Shown here one piece after another: positions 37,001-51,500 of a DNA stretch of 64,000 nt (positions are counted from its first letter, which is position 1; each line of letters starts with the position of its first letter). This DNA is from Lepidonotus clava (taxonomy: Eukaryota > Annelida > Polychaeta > Phyllodocida > Polynoidae), in NCBI GenBank assembly GCA_936440205.1, contig OW387134.1, positions 67,545,427 through 67,609,426 of the forward strand, given 5' to 3'. The position numbers and the translations under genes were made by a program. A model generated the notes under the pieces. That model saw only the letters and a list, made by a program, of their open reading frames with translations. It searched no databases and had not been told where the DNA came from.

Positions 37001-40000
37001 ATCAAAAATAGTATGAAATGTGCTTAGTATATATGTAAGTAGGCCTACAGTATTATATATTCATGAAAAGCACAGTTTTTTTTCTGAAAAGCAGTGCCCA
37101 AGTCTACGCCTCGAATCACAGTCTGAAGTCCTAAGTTCCTTTTCAATAACAAAGTACCTGTTTGCCCCTTTAAAGTACGACCCGGTCGTACTAAGAAGAC
37201 CCCTCGGGCCCAATAAAACTCCTCTAAATCCCATTTGGTCAGTGTTGTCCTTGTGTAAACTTTGATGTAGCAGGGAGCGCCACATAAGAGACGCAGATTC
37301 CATAATCTTTTTAGCGCCGTCCCTCCCTATTCCTCTCATGACCTAGATACCTCTTGTATAATGGGTCCTTACACCCACTGGAGCCAATGGTAACTAGTGG
37401 GCACCTAAAATCTGTAAGGAATTCTTTTATTGGCCCTTTAAGTGTAGGATAGTGAACCCCTTTGATGGTTGTTTGGATTTGTTTGGGTGCTGGCTAGTTT
37501 ACGGTGTAGCAGGATTCACGTACCTGCCAGGATTTTGATACCGGCCGCATCAGGGCGCATGCGCAGTGGGTCATGGATAGTCTCAGGGTATGTTCTGTCA
37601 GGGATGCCAGTCAAAGTTGTAATGGGTAGCAAACTAAATATATATCCCTCTCATCTTTTACATCACTAGGGTTCATACCTAAAAGGCTAACTCGTCCCTA
37701 CTCCACAGTTTGTGGAAGGGGTACCTGTCCATGTTGGCACAAGGCTAGGTGCAGCCAACCAGTCAAGTGGCCCGTTATGGCGGCAGGTAGACGAATCCTG
37801 GCGGTACGGCAATCCTTCCACATATGGTCCTACCTGCCATTAACCAGCAGCCCCAAAGCATGCTGGGATGCAAGATGGAATCCCACCTAAAATGGTTGCT
37901 GGATAACAGTCCTTGTTTGAGCGCCTAGCGGACTTGGACGTAACTACAGTCTACCCCTCCCACTCCCCCTCCCCCCGAGCCATACGATATCTGTCAGCTC
38001 CCTTTGTGGTCGACGCCTCCCAGCGCCCTGCCTAATTAAATAAATAAAGAGCAGCTCGCCTCAACTCGCCACCCGCTCACCAGGCTTTCCTCTGACAAAC
38101 TTGGCCCTAAGCAGGTCTTTCCGTTCTCCTAACACCACATTCTTAGATGTTCCGCTCCCTACAGTTTCTGATGTCAATCCTGTGTAGATTTCTTTGTTTC
38201 CCCGTATTGGGGCCATTAAACTGGGTCCTGATGTTGCATGTCGAATTTAATGTCCCATGTCACTATATATTTTAAGGTTCATGTAGTTGTCACTAGTAAA
38301 ACTCTTGTCGCCACGTCAAATTCAAAAAAACAAAACTCCATGTCGCTGTGTCGAATTTAGGGGTCTAGGGCCATCTTATAAATGTTGGGATGGGGGATGG
38401 GGGTACATCTAATCTTCTTGTTGCATTTATAACACTTTACAGTGTTGATGTGTTTGTGCAAAGTAATTGTAAGATATGCTGTATGTGTCGTCCATATCCT
38501 ACGTTGACGTCTTGTGATAAGGTCACACATTGCAAGAAATGATTAAATCAGAAGTAGATTTGGATATACAATCTCTTTCTCTTTTTCATATTGCGTGTCT
38601 CTTATGACGACAGATAACTAGTGATGAATGGGGATGTCTTTACATGAAAGCTGGATATTTAAACGTTTAACTTTAACTTGATGGGACTCAAGTCAACATT
38701 TAAAGGTCAGAAGCGATCATTATTAGATAATATTTGTAACATATTTGGGACTTGTCTTAGATAATAGATAAGCAAAATGTTTCTGTATATATATAAAATC
38801 GTGGTGTAGATATTGAGGATAAATCATCTTTCAGGAATCTTTGCGCTTGATCAGATCACTGAATGACAAGTATATATCCTCCTCTCCCACGTCCCTCATA
38901 CTGGTGCTGATTCACATTTCTTATGACGACATTTTGGTTTTATTAAACAAACAACTTTACATACAATATAACGTGTTCTCTCAGCTGTGTAAATAATGTT
39001 GATGGATTACTCACCTCTTAATGCAAACAAAGGAGCCATTTCTTAGTTACCTTTCTTTTAGAATGTCCTACTTTTTTTTATATAGGAGACTCGGGCTGTC
39101 CTACTTTTCGTACTTTTGCATCATATCCGTGTAACATAACATGGATTTACTTCTCACCATAGTTCCTCGCAAGCAAAGTTGTATGTTTTACAAGCGACAG
39201 GTAGTCGCAACAGATGATTCAGAAAAGAGACAACTTTTATAGCACTGCATATGTCTGTTTATACTTGTGATACAGAAGTAAACAGAGCGAAATAAACATT
39301 GATCCTCTTGTTCAGACAACGTCTTTCTTTGTGTACACATTGGCAAAGAACAGGTATACGCTGAGATGCCATTTTCCCTACTTTTGTAGGAGTTTTTCGG
39401 TCATTTTGCATTGCAAAAGCGCTTTTTCCTACATCACTTCAAGTTGTTGAAATACAAATTGTATGTCAGGACTCTATCCCATAAGGTTAATTCCTGTCTA
39501 AGCTACTTCTGGAGAAAAACCGGAACAAAATGCATTGGAAATACAGTGTGTACTGAGTGCAGAAACGGTATCGGCTTGCAGTATAGCAATTTAGTAGTCA
39601 CTCGTGGAAATAAGCGAAAATCCAGTGGTTGAGTAGTGGTAAATGTCCGAAATATTTGAAGTAGGTAGAGTGTACAATCAGTAGTATTTCAGTAGCTCAT
39701 TAAAATATTTTGGACATACTGATCAAGGCAGTATCCACTGCCGTTTGATCCGTTAGACAGGGTTCCCACGCAGGTCTTAAAAGGTCTTAAAAGGTCTTAA
39801 ATTGATTTTCTCAAATTTAAGGCCTTAAAAAGGTCTTGAGAAGTTAAAGTGAAGTTAGCTTAAAAATTAAAAATTTGATTTTCAAACAAATACACTAACA
39901 GCAAATTTAAATCATGCAATCTATTCTGAAATTTTTCTTAGCACCTGTCAATAGGTCTTAATTTTCCCGACTTTTGGTCTTAAAATGGTCTTAAAATGGT

Positions 40001-42510
40001 CTTAAATTGATTTTCAAAAATGCGTGGGAACCCTGGTTAGATTAGGAAAAATATTTCCTACTTTTGATCAGCCTGGGGGGGGGGGGAGATCTCTGTATAC
40101 GCTGGGAAAAAGGGAAAAAACACAAAAAAAAGAACGGGCAGAAAAGAAGAAAGAGCTACAAACCACAAATAGATTGAGGCACACCAAAGTGTACTTATTG
40201 ATGATGAGTTCAGCCCTGGCCTGTACCACCCACCCACACATGTACGTACGTTGTCAGCGTATCATGATTCAGTGCATTAGTGATCTCAGTACGCCATAGG
40301 GGTGGGAGTGTATAGGGGATATTTATAGACGCGACTAACGCCATCCTGTGTTTGGTGCCTATCAATAAGAACTCTGGGGATACAAATACACCGACCCCAG
40401 CCCACCATGTTTTTTCCACCTATATTGATCAGTAATTGGATTGTTGGCTTTCCCTTATATATAATTGATGAAAAAAAACAACAGCGGCGGTCTGACAGCA
40501 AGATTAATACAAATAAGAACATAAAAAAAGCATAAAACCAAATTAATGTTGTAGTCCGCTTGGGTTTTAATGAATTCTAGCCGCAGGAACCTTTCGTGTT
40601 TGATAAATGCTGGAGAACGTATATCTTTATGGTTATTTAAATAAACGCTGAGTAGAGTTTATTTATGTTTCTCTATAATATTATAAAGCATGTTTTTAAA
40701 CCTGGTTTTAGAAGGGAAAAAAAGAAGTTTTAGAAAGGCCGTTCAGTCTAAAACTTGGTCACCTGATCAGTCATACTTTATTGCTCTCAGTACTTATTAT
40801 TTATCAGCTTTTTGCTTCCCAGCCGCTTTGTGTTAGGCCGGTCGCATTATAGGCTTCTAATCCCACAGCCTCATCGGTCACTTCGCCATCTAAGAACCTT
40901 TAAAGGTTTTTGTTTTTTAATTTTATGTTTTAAGCCTAATTGACAGCGCTATCCAATACGTGCTCGTCGTAAATTGTCGTTTCGTTTTACTTAGCGAATG
41001 TTGCTGGCAATTTTGAAAAAATAAAAATAAAATAGCGCATGGAAAGCTTTCTCTTTCAGTGAGTAATTGCTACCGATATTAATGTCAGCGATGATATGAA
41101 TGATTTGCCTCATTGAAATTCTTTTTGCTTACCTAAGCAGATCACGTCGGAGAAGACACCATTGAAATAATAATGTATGTTTTTTAGATAAGCATGGAAA
41201 ATATTTCAGCCAATCCATAGCGCATGCAGCGCAGTAAAATCAGACCATCCGGTCTGAGAAATTTAACATTTAAAAAAAATCTCGGGCAATTCGGGGCATT
41301 TGGCATGGGACAAGAAAACTCTCCGACCTGGGAACTTTTTGAAAAGAAATCAGCCATTTGCCACGTGTGTGACCTATGAGAGACAGTGATAAGGCTAGTC
41401 AACCATGACCCCCGCCCCCCGACGCCGGTCAAGCTCACATCGTGGTATTTGGCAGTGAAGGCGGTGTTACACTAGACGATTTGAGCTGCAATAGGACCAT
41501 GTCGCAGAGATAAAATTCTTTGTTACACATTATGTAAGAAACTCCAAACTACCAGTTTTTAACAATTATGTTTTGTTTTTAAATTCTTTATTTATACTGA
41601 AACTACATCAGTGGGTACTGGTTTTCTTTGTAGGTCCAGTTGGTTTTATAACACCTCATGCATGAGAAATGAACTGAAGTGATTACAGATGTAAACTACA
41701 AGATTTATGGATGTCGGTTACAGATGTAAACTACGGGATTTTACAAAAGTTAATATATAAAGAATTATTCCACTCCCGTATGTTAATTGCCGTCGTGCCG
41801 TAGCATTTTAGTAGTAAACCATTTTAAATGAGGGGTTGACCCAAGCTTGAACACAATGGCAGTCATGAAAAATGTTTATGAAAGTACACCATATGATAAA
41901 CCAAAAGGTTAGGTTGCGGCTTTAATTAGGGGTTTTGTGACACTCCAAATTGCCAATTTGAACAATAATTGTTACTCCTGTATGGGAATATCATCATATT
42001 GCGCCGATATGGCAGCTCCTGTCGTGTAGTGTAATCCCGCCTTCAATGATTCACTCACACAAGAAACGACTCTGTTCCTGGAGGCCGGTCCGCCTCAGAC
42101 CTGTTTTCACCGTCTAAGGAAGTCAACCCTAGATGTCAAAAGGCACTCCCCTGTCCCAATTACCTGCCCATCCCTGGACTAGTGTGCAGGCTTGCGTGGC
42201 GAGGCGACGTTATTTCACATTTGATGGCTAATAGGAATGAGTATGTATGGTCGGCTCCAGGATCTCCGAGTGAAGAAACGTAGGAGAGGCCGCCTGTGAA
42301 AGTGAAACTACAGTTATTACTTTAATATTTGCCAAAACTAATTGTCAGGATTGCAGAAAATAAAGGATATAACAGGGCTGCGTTAGCCAAGGCCCCCGGG
42401 GAAAATTTCTAAAAAGCGAAGTCGGGCCCCTACATATTCAGGCTTAGGGGCCTCACTGGCCGATAACATTCAAGTTTCAACAAAGAGAGAGTGAAGGACC
42501 CCCCCCCCCC

Positions 42511-42548
<38 letters not shown>

Positions 42549-45500
42549 AAGAAGAAAAGTGAGGATCCTAGATTTCAGGTGGATATTTCCACCACTGTAT
42601 ACGATCCAACAGGAGTAGGTTATATAGAATTAAAGTATGTTCTAGAAATATTTTGCCAATTCTACATTCTTATGTATGTTTAATCATATCTAACAAAACA
42701 TTTTAAAAACCGAAGGCAAACTTGAAAATTACTACTTATTAAGATCTTTGAGGAAAAGATAACAAAAACAATCTCCCTTCCCCTTTCCCCGTGCACACGG
42801 CGTCGTCAACGTTGGGTTTGAGTTGCTCTCAGGAGTTTGTCCTCTAGGATGTAGCTCGCTGGCCGTCAGGAAGCGAGGCGTGCCCCGGCCTGGAAGGCGG
42901 CACATGTCAGGGCGCCCTGTGCAGTGGGTAAAAGTGTCTTAGCATTAGGCTACTTAGCCCTGTGGGCACCGGCCAGCGGAAGCCACTGTGTCTTCCCCCG
43001 CTATGGCAAGCCGTTGTGGCATTAATTTGGGAAATCCGGGGGAAAGGGTTTTCTATTGTCCTCAGTATTCTGTGAATCTGGAAAAAAAAGTATTCTATTG
43101 TCCTCACTAGTCTGTGAATCTGAGAAAACAAACTTCTCTGTTGTCCCCAGGATAGGTATAGCTGTTGGTTCACAAAAGCAGCCTGAACAAAACCTAATAC
43201 AATCTGCAACACGATAGCCTCGGCTCAAGGATAGTCTCTGCGCTGTAGCCGACACATGTGCTAGCCCTGGCAGACTGCTCTAGCGAAAATTTCCGGACAG
43301 AGCACAGTAATCTTATCCTACTAGTAGCTCATTTTCTACCTAAACAGTCTGTCCTCAAGGATTCTTTTCTTGGGCAGACACTTTCTCGTTGTACAGTGTA
43401 CCAAATCAGCACATTCACAATCGAATACCTGCTGTAATGCTAGACTTTGCTGACTTTGTAGACATGAGACACTCGTCCAATATACTGTATTGGGGGTCCA
43501 GACACTCAGCCACTAGCTTGATAATGCTACTGCAACTAGTGACTTTACAAAGTTTGACTACATAAGAATGATCGTAATGTTCGTGCAAAAGCAAGAGTGA
43601 AAAAGAGATAGTCGATTAGGTAGGCATGATTCCCTCTTCTGGATGAATCCGGAATCGAGTGATATGAATTATTTGATGTAATTGTTCTTAATATATTTTT
43701 CATTGATTTAGATTTTGTATCGATGTCTTACTTCATTTCAACCATACTTTTTCTCTAAACCAAGTGGGATTCCAGTGATTACAGTCATGATATTGTCAAG
43801 AGGAGAGGGGGTAAGGCAGTCCAAAGAGGAATACAAGGTATATGAGCCACAGGTCAGAAATTGGGAACTTTGTGCGTGGTAGATCCAGCGGTAACAGACA
43901 ATCCAATTAACCTTCATAGCCGTGCAGGTATTTAAAATACAATTAGAAGCTAATTTTGCTCTAACGGCTCGCCATACTCGCTGGCCAGCTGGCGCGGAGG
44001 CAAATAGCGATGCATAATGGGACATTGTTGGTAAATGACCACAAGGCAGGGAGCAATATGGCGGCCTGATCATCTGCATGGGAGCGTGGAAATGGGGTCA
44101 GCCCCCCCCCCCCCCGGCCGCCCCCTTTTACCCAACGGATGGGGCTTGTGTAAGGGTGGCGAGGGGTTAGATCGGGAGTAGGGGGTGTACTGTGGGATGG
44201 GTCGGCCGGTTTTTGGCACGGCAATATGTTGTACTGCACCGTTTACCGTGAAGCATATTGTACGTGTTGAACGGTGTATGTGGATGAATGAGGTTACTGA
44301 GATAAAAGCCCATACCCACTAAGCGATTTTACCGGTGACCAGCGACGGGTGACTGACTAGAATCGGCCGATTCTTGTAATCGCCCGTTAGTATGCTGTAT
44401 TAAAATCTGCATTTTTTATATATATAAAATCGCCTGATTCTTTTTGGTAGAATCAGTCGATGTTAGCATGTTAGTGCCGATCTGTCGGCTGACTCGGTAA
44501 CAATGTCCTAGTGGGTATAGCGCTTTACTCTAGATTCTGATGTGTTATGGGAGAAAAGGACTCGTGTAGGGCGGCACGTTCGTCTTTTCTCAGAGGCACA
44601 TGTACAGTATTAACCGTGTCACGTATGTGACCTACTTACATCCTGTGTATACATCCATGCGGAGAGCCATTTTTCCTACTTTTGTGTGATAAGGCCTACC
44701 GGTACCTGCTTTTTAATGATTTTAGATTGTGCAGGTGATTCTCATCCATCGCTTTCATGTTTGTATTTATAAATTATAGTATTCTTCAATTAGTTTAAAG
44801 CTATTTCAAGTGCAGATTCAATGTCAGGGCTCTATACCTTAATGTTATTTCCCAACTAGTCTCTTCTAGAAAACACTTATAATCAGTTGGTAGTACATGC
44901 CATCTCTGTATGTACAATAACTTGTATACGGAATGAGCGCGGCGGTGAGCTCTATTTGACGTATTGAAGATGAGAAGATGATACGCGGTGATTTCTGATT
45001 TCAAACAAATTAGGATAGTCCATAGCGGAACAGTCTTTGACTCTTATGTCAAATGTTATCTCTTCTGAACATCTGATAGAGTTTACATTCGGGAATTTTG
45101 CAAAGAAAGGGGGGGGGGTTACTAAGTTCTTGCATTGCATTTTTATATCTTGTCCAAAAATATGTGCACGCCCCGTAATCCAAATCTGTCACCAGCCATG
45201 TATTCTATTTTAAATTGTGACAGAATAGACTCTGCATTTTGTCGAATAATTCAATTTGTATTGCAAAATGGCCCCGCAAAATACCCCTTGTATTACCGAG
45301 ATCATTCTTACCATCCTTTTAACAGTCACTACCTCGTTCATTGCGATTGGCTTTGGCGGGTCCTTCACAGATAGACCCTATTTACCTTGGGTGTGGTCCA
45401 CGAGGCAGCCTAAAGAGCCGAGAGGAGGCTTTCATGAAACGTGCGACTCATACTTATGACAGCAGCCATACTATATAGTGGACTTTCTTCTTCATCATCA

Positions 45501-48500
45501 GTTTCTGCCGTCCCAGAAATGTATAGTTGAATCAGGCAGACGCAGTTCCAAGTTTTCCTGTATTTTATGCACCTGCAGGCTAATTTCGGCATATTTTGTT
45601 GACAAAAGCATGGGGAAACCAATAGAAATAATTCATCTTATAGCAATATAAAAATATGTAATGAAAATATTTAAGAATTAACTACAGAAACTGAAGTACA
45701 TACAGTAACAAAAAGGAAAAAGTACCCAATTCTACATTTTTATGATCTCAAACAAAGGAAGATCTCATAGATGAATAATTATGATATGCTAAAGGCCTTT
45801 AACAGGAAATGGACTTGTCAACATATTACCCACAATGCACCTCGATTTAGCCTGCAGGCTGACCAAAATACGAAGAACCAGAGAACTACGTCTGGGAGAA
45901 TTATAGATTAAAGTGACTGAAACAAAATAAAAACGAAATCGTCGGACCTGTCCGAGTTGGGAAAACTTTTTGGAGGATACACTGGGTTAAAATGGGTTTA
46001 GAAAGTAGTGCACGAAATAGGGGTTTGACGGCATCCCAATTTGTGGATATTTTATACCGATTTGTTGTTTGAATACTCGGTGTAGTGCATTGATATAATT
46101 CATTACTCAATCCTTTTGATTTACATTTGAAACTCGAAATAGGTTTTGTATTTATTCTATTTTAATGTCACATAATACTGGAAGAACAGGTGTTACTCTG
46201 ATGATGACTTAAAGAAAAACAAAATGTCCTGATATCGTAGTTAGTAATGCTCAATTCTTCCTTGCTTAACTAGAATATTCCCCTTGATCCTTCACCCCCA
46301 AGTGGCCGTTGTTCAGAGGCTGACCTGGTTACGTAGACGTGTTACACAACCCTGTAATGAGAGGGGTCAGGGTGCCCTGGTATACGGAATGAGACATCAT
46401 GGAATGATCTCACGGGAAGGGTCCGGTCAGGGTTCTCCCCAGGACATAGACAAAGTATGCCACCCTATACTTTGTGCAATCTGGAAAGAACCCATAAGGG
46501 GTCGGGATGGCCAACATCGTTCTGGCGTTGGTATCACTCATTGGCATTGGCCCTTCATGGGTTCTAGTCCCATGGAGTGCAGCATGAAAAAAGGACATTT
46601 GGATGACCCCTGCATGGAATTGTGCCCAAATGGTCCACAGGACTGCAGTGGAAGATCCTTTAATAAAGTGAAGTTTACAAATACAATTAAAAAAATAAAA
46701 AAGGGGTTGAGCTTCACTCCCGACCGGTCTACCCCAACAAACAAACAAACAAGCCACCCTATACGCCTACACTCTCCTTCTATAAGAAGGAGAGACAAAG
46801 GAGGTCTCTACTTCTTGAAGGAATCTAATTTCAACATGTTGGTATAACTATCGGTAATAAGGCTCAGGATCTTTGATAGATGAAATGGACACATTCACGA
46901 TCTTTGGTTCACAATATTTGGGATGTCGAAGATCGGGAGTTTTTACATGTATATTCCACCTCACGATGTTTGGTTTGTGTCAAACATCATGACTGACTGC
47001 CAATCTTTTGCTTTTTTCGGTATCGATCAGTAGGATTTCCACAAACATTGTGCCAAACATTGTATAGTGGAATACGGCCTTTACTCATGATGTAATTACA
47101 ACGTAATCTTTCTGTACCAAAGGTATGATAGTGGGTCGGTAATTTGATTCATAAATTATTTTCTAAATATATTTCCATATGATTTCGACCTGGGTCTGAG
47201 TCTCTCTCCATGCACACATATTCCCGGTCCCAGATTGTCCTTTGTTCCGTCCCTCATAAATTATGTGTCCTGTAATAATGAATCACAGCAAACAAGGAGA
47301 GACGTTTTGCACGCACTCAAAATGGAATTATCAGATGGACAGATGGATTTATTCAAATAAAAAAGAAGACAATTCAATTCATCCTTGCGATATATTGACA
47401 GGACACATTCTCGATTTTAAAAGTGAAGGGTCAGGCTGTCTACCATCACATAGATTCACTCACATCACCGCACCTAATTTGATCCTGGTACATAGTTGAA
47501 TAGGACATAAAGCAGCCAATGGTATGACAATATGAACCAACCCACCAACCATTTTCGATTGCAGAGATTCTTTAGATTATCAATGTACAGTTTAGGTTGC
47601 GGGCAAATGCAGTGGACCGGCAGTGGAACTTCCTAAATCAGTATGTCAAAATTATTCACATTAGCTACTGAAATACAACTGATTGTACACTCTAGCTCAT
47701 TTAGATATTTCAGACATAATGATTTTCCACTATTCAGCCACTTTATTTCCACTGGTAGCTATACTAGTGTTAGAGATTGATACATTATTTATTTATAGAA
47801 ACAAATAACCAATCAACAATTCTTGCACGGACCAAACGGCAGTAGATGCTTCCAAATCAGCATGTCCGAAATATGTAAATTAGCTACTGAGACTCTACTG
47901 ATTACATACTGATTTTTGCTGACAACTCATTTAAATATTTCGGACATGCTGATTTACTGCATTTAAACTGCTGGAATCATACTTCTTTCTGCTGATGTGA
48001 TGCAGAAATCCTACTGCATCCTCCTACTGCTTCTCTACAGATTGCATGCTGAGTATCTACTGCATTTTGTCCCGGGTGATTTTAGAGATTTTTTAGATTA
48101 TTAATGTACAACTTAGGTCCTGGGTGAATGTTTTTTTTACGGGTGTTCAATTCAGCTGTCTGTGAATAAACCACTAGAGGTTGATACAGTATTCCCCATT
48201 GTTATCCCAATACCTCCCCTGTATTGTGTGTGACACAATGCTCCAGCCGGCCATCTAGGTAATTGGGTGCTCTCCGTCCGAGGCGTTGACAGGTGTGGTA
48301 GTTGGTCATCCGATACCCGTCATTTCCGAACGACTTAGTAGACCTGTCCTGGGACAAAATGCAGTAGAAATTCAGCATGAAATTAGTGCATAAGAGTAGG
48401 GGATTGCAGTAGTGTTTCAGCAGTAAATCATTAGAAATCAGTACGATTCCAGTAGTTTATCAGTAGTAAATCAGTATGTCTGAAATATCTAAATGAGCTG

Positions 48501-51500
48501 TCAGTAAAAATCAGTATGTAATCAGTAGTATTTCAGTAGCTAATTCAAATATTTCGGACATATTGATTTAGTAAGCATCTACTGCTGTTTGGCCCGGGAG
48601 ACAGGTGTGGTAGCCGGTCATCCGATACTGGTCATTTCCGGGCGACTTAGCCAACCTGTAACAGTTGAAACTCTCATTTAAGGCACCACCCGCGGCTTCT
48701 TGGAAACTAGAACATTACTTCGCGAGAAACTCTGAGTTTAGGATGCCATGATTGAAGTAGGGCACCTGGATTTTAGACCTGATCTCAATTAACCTTGTTA
48801 TGAAGGATGTATGTTATGTTATGAAAGACTTGTTTGTATTAAATGGGCATTCCCAGATTAAAACGCAGTGGGAATATAGTGTGTTATAAGTTCAGAATCT
48901 GTATGCGCTTGCAGTAGCATTTTAATGGAAAACAGTGGAAAATAGTGTGAGTCCGGTGGTTAAACAGTGTTAAATCAGTATGATAAAAAATATTTAAATG
49001 AGCTAGGCAGGACAATCAGTAGCATTTCACAGGGTGCCCACACAAGTCTTGAAAGGTCTTAATTTGACTTTTACAAATTTAAGGCCTTAAAAGGTCTTAA
49101 ATTTTACATTTTTATTGCAGGAGGTCTTAAAAAGGTCTTAAATTCGATATGATTGAAAAATGTAAAAAAAAAAGATAAAAAATATGAGGACAAGTAATAT
49201 TGCCACTTTTTGGCGACATTCGATACATCGAACCTGCATGCGATCACATTTCCTTAACCTGTGGCAAATTGGTCTTAAATTTGCCAAACTTAGGTCTTAA
49301 ATAGGTCTTAAAAAGGTCTTAAATTGATTTTTGAAAAACCGTGGTCACTCTGATTTCAGTAGCTCGTTTAAATATTGGTTAAGGAAGTATTAACAGGCCA
49401 TTTCATATGTGGAGCAGCGTTAGTGGTCACCATGTGATACGCATGACTACATGATCTTTGTGAGACAGAGAAATAAATAATAATATATTTATACACTCTT
49501 GTAAAATATAGCCGTGTTAATTCAATGGATATGCTTTTAGACATCGTAATATTCAAATAATAAAATAAATGCCATTATAATATTATGGCGCCCATTTAAA
49601 TAAATGGGATTGTGTAAGTAGAGCTGACATTATAGGTGTATATGTTTACAAAATAGACATTGGATATTATACGAATGACATGACCATAACTGGGATGGGC
49701 TGTATAACACTTTGTAACACTGTGCACTTGACCTATTAGTGAAGATAAATAAATAAATAAATATACCTAGACAGCCGATGAAAAAGCCTAGAGAAATCTC
49801 AGTTTCTGTAAAAAGCACGCTGGTTGAATTATCTTTTTAAAAAAAAAAAAAAAAAAATTATTTCATAATATCCATCAGGGTTTCCCCTGGTTTTCAGGAG
49901 TATTACAGAAGGTGATATATGTATATAAATATATATAATATTATGAGATTAATTATACAAAATAGTACATTACAACATTACAAAACTAATGCCTCAGATT
50001 TCTCAAAAGATGAAATATTAATACAATTCACACACAAAAATCATTGTATTCCATAACTGATATTTTCGCTGGGTGAAATTGTTATACTCGCACACAACAT
50101 TAGCTCCTGAAACCTGACCTCGTTGATTCAGACCATAGCGTCAGACAGGGATCGCGTTACTTTATACCCGGACCAATAAAGACTTTTTAATATGAATCAT
50201 AGGTCACATATGTAACTAGTCTACAGACAACATACAGACATTTAACAAAATATTTTTCGGATTTTTCATGATCGTCTCTGTACACAGAACATACAGGGCA
50301 TTTAACAAAGCACTGCTACTGATAATAACAACTGAAATATCAAGCTAGATGATTAGCATTAAAATACTGTTGAATTATAGGTCACATATGTAACTACACA
50401 CAGGGATGCCATTTTTCCTTCTTTTTTTCCGGATTTCCAGAATTTTGGCTTGGTAATATTTTTTCATAAGTCAGTATTTTAAAGGGAAAAAAAGAAATGT
50501 TTTTGTGTTCAGACAACAGATACGTAGTCCATAGCGTTTTTAAAAGGGTTTGTTAATGTCAGAATAAATATAATATATGATTCCATTCCTTCTTTGTCAT
50601 CCTGCTTAAAATCCGGAAAGTCTGTTTGAAATATTTTTTGGATTTTTTTTATGATTATCCCTGTACACAGAACATACAGGGCATTCAACAAAGCACCGCT
50701 ACTTGGAATAACAACTGAAATGTCATATTAAGCTAGATGATTAGGAATAAAATACTGTAGGTTAAACGAGGGGGACATCCTACGCCGCCGACCTTTGTAT
50801 TGGATAAGGCTATATAAGGGTAAATGTAGGAGTATTTACCAGTTTCTGATTAGATTACAACCAACACCCACGCCACTTGGTAATAATACATGCATCTCCC
50901 GACTGTTGATGAAAGTTAATTGTAACATGACAGCTATATAGGGGTTCAGTTTTCATCGAAAGTTTCATTTTCGCATGTATATTATTTAATCAGTTGCTGT
51001 TATTCGTAAAGTTATCAAGGTGAAAATAGAACTTTTTCTTTTATTCCCCTTCCCATAAATGTGGTATGATAAATTTCTTTATAAATATGTAGAGCATATA
51101 GACCCCAGAGTGTATTCTTTAACATCCTACATGTAAATATAAATTCACATATACATATTTAGTGTTACCCATGTTGAAATCTATATACATTTCGTTGACC
51201 CATTTAGTATTGCTTAATATTGAATAACTTACAGTTCGTTTTTCTTTCATTTGTTACCAATTATGATTTAAAGCAACAAATAAATGTCTTTGTCGAATAA
51301 GAAGCAACTGAGATAAAGTAAACTTTTCTTCTAAATCTCGATTTTATGAAGACGCACGCGTAAAAGCCTCTTTCAAAAATACTGCACATTAGATTTTATT
51401 ACCCGGGCTCGCTGTATTATCCAGTCATCTTCGAAATATGATCGATCAAATCGAATCTCGCCCGGGTATATTGACTTGAACATTTAGGCGGGAAACGCCA

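Noticed and set aside
39758-40035. Family D as an ordinary hAT element with 8-bp duplication
   Set aside because: Both copies show exactly 6 matching bases at the flanks, not 8.
46284-46847. Longest apparent + strand open frame in the 3' half (187 codons)
   Set aside because: It runs straight through a family C repeat, a SINE-like insertion with an A-rich tail and an AAAC simple repeat. There is no domain.
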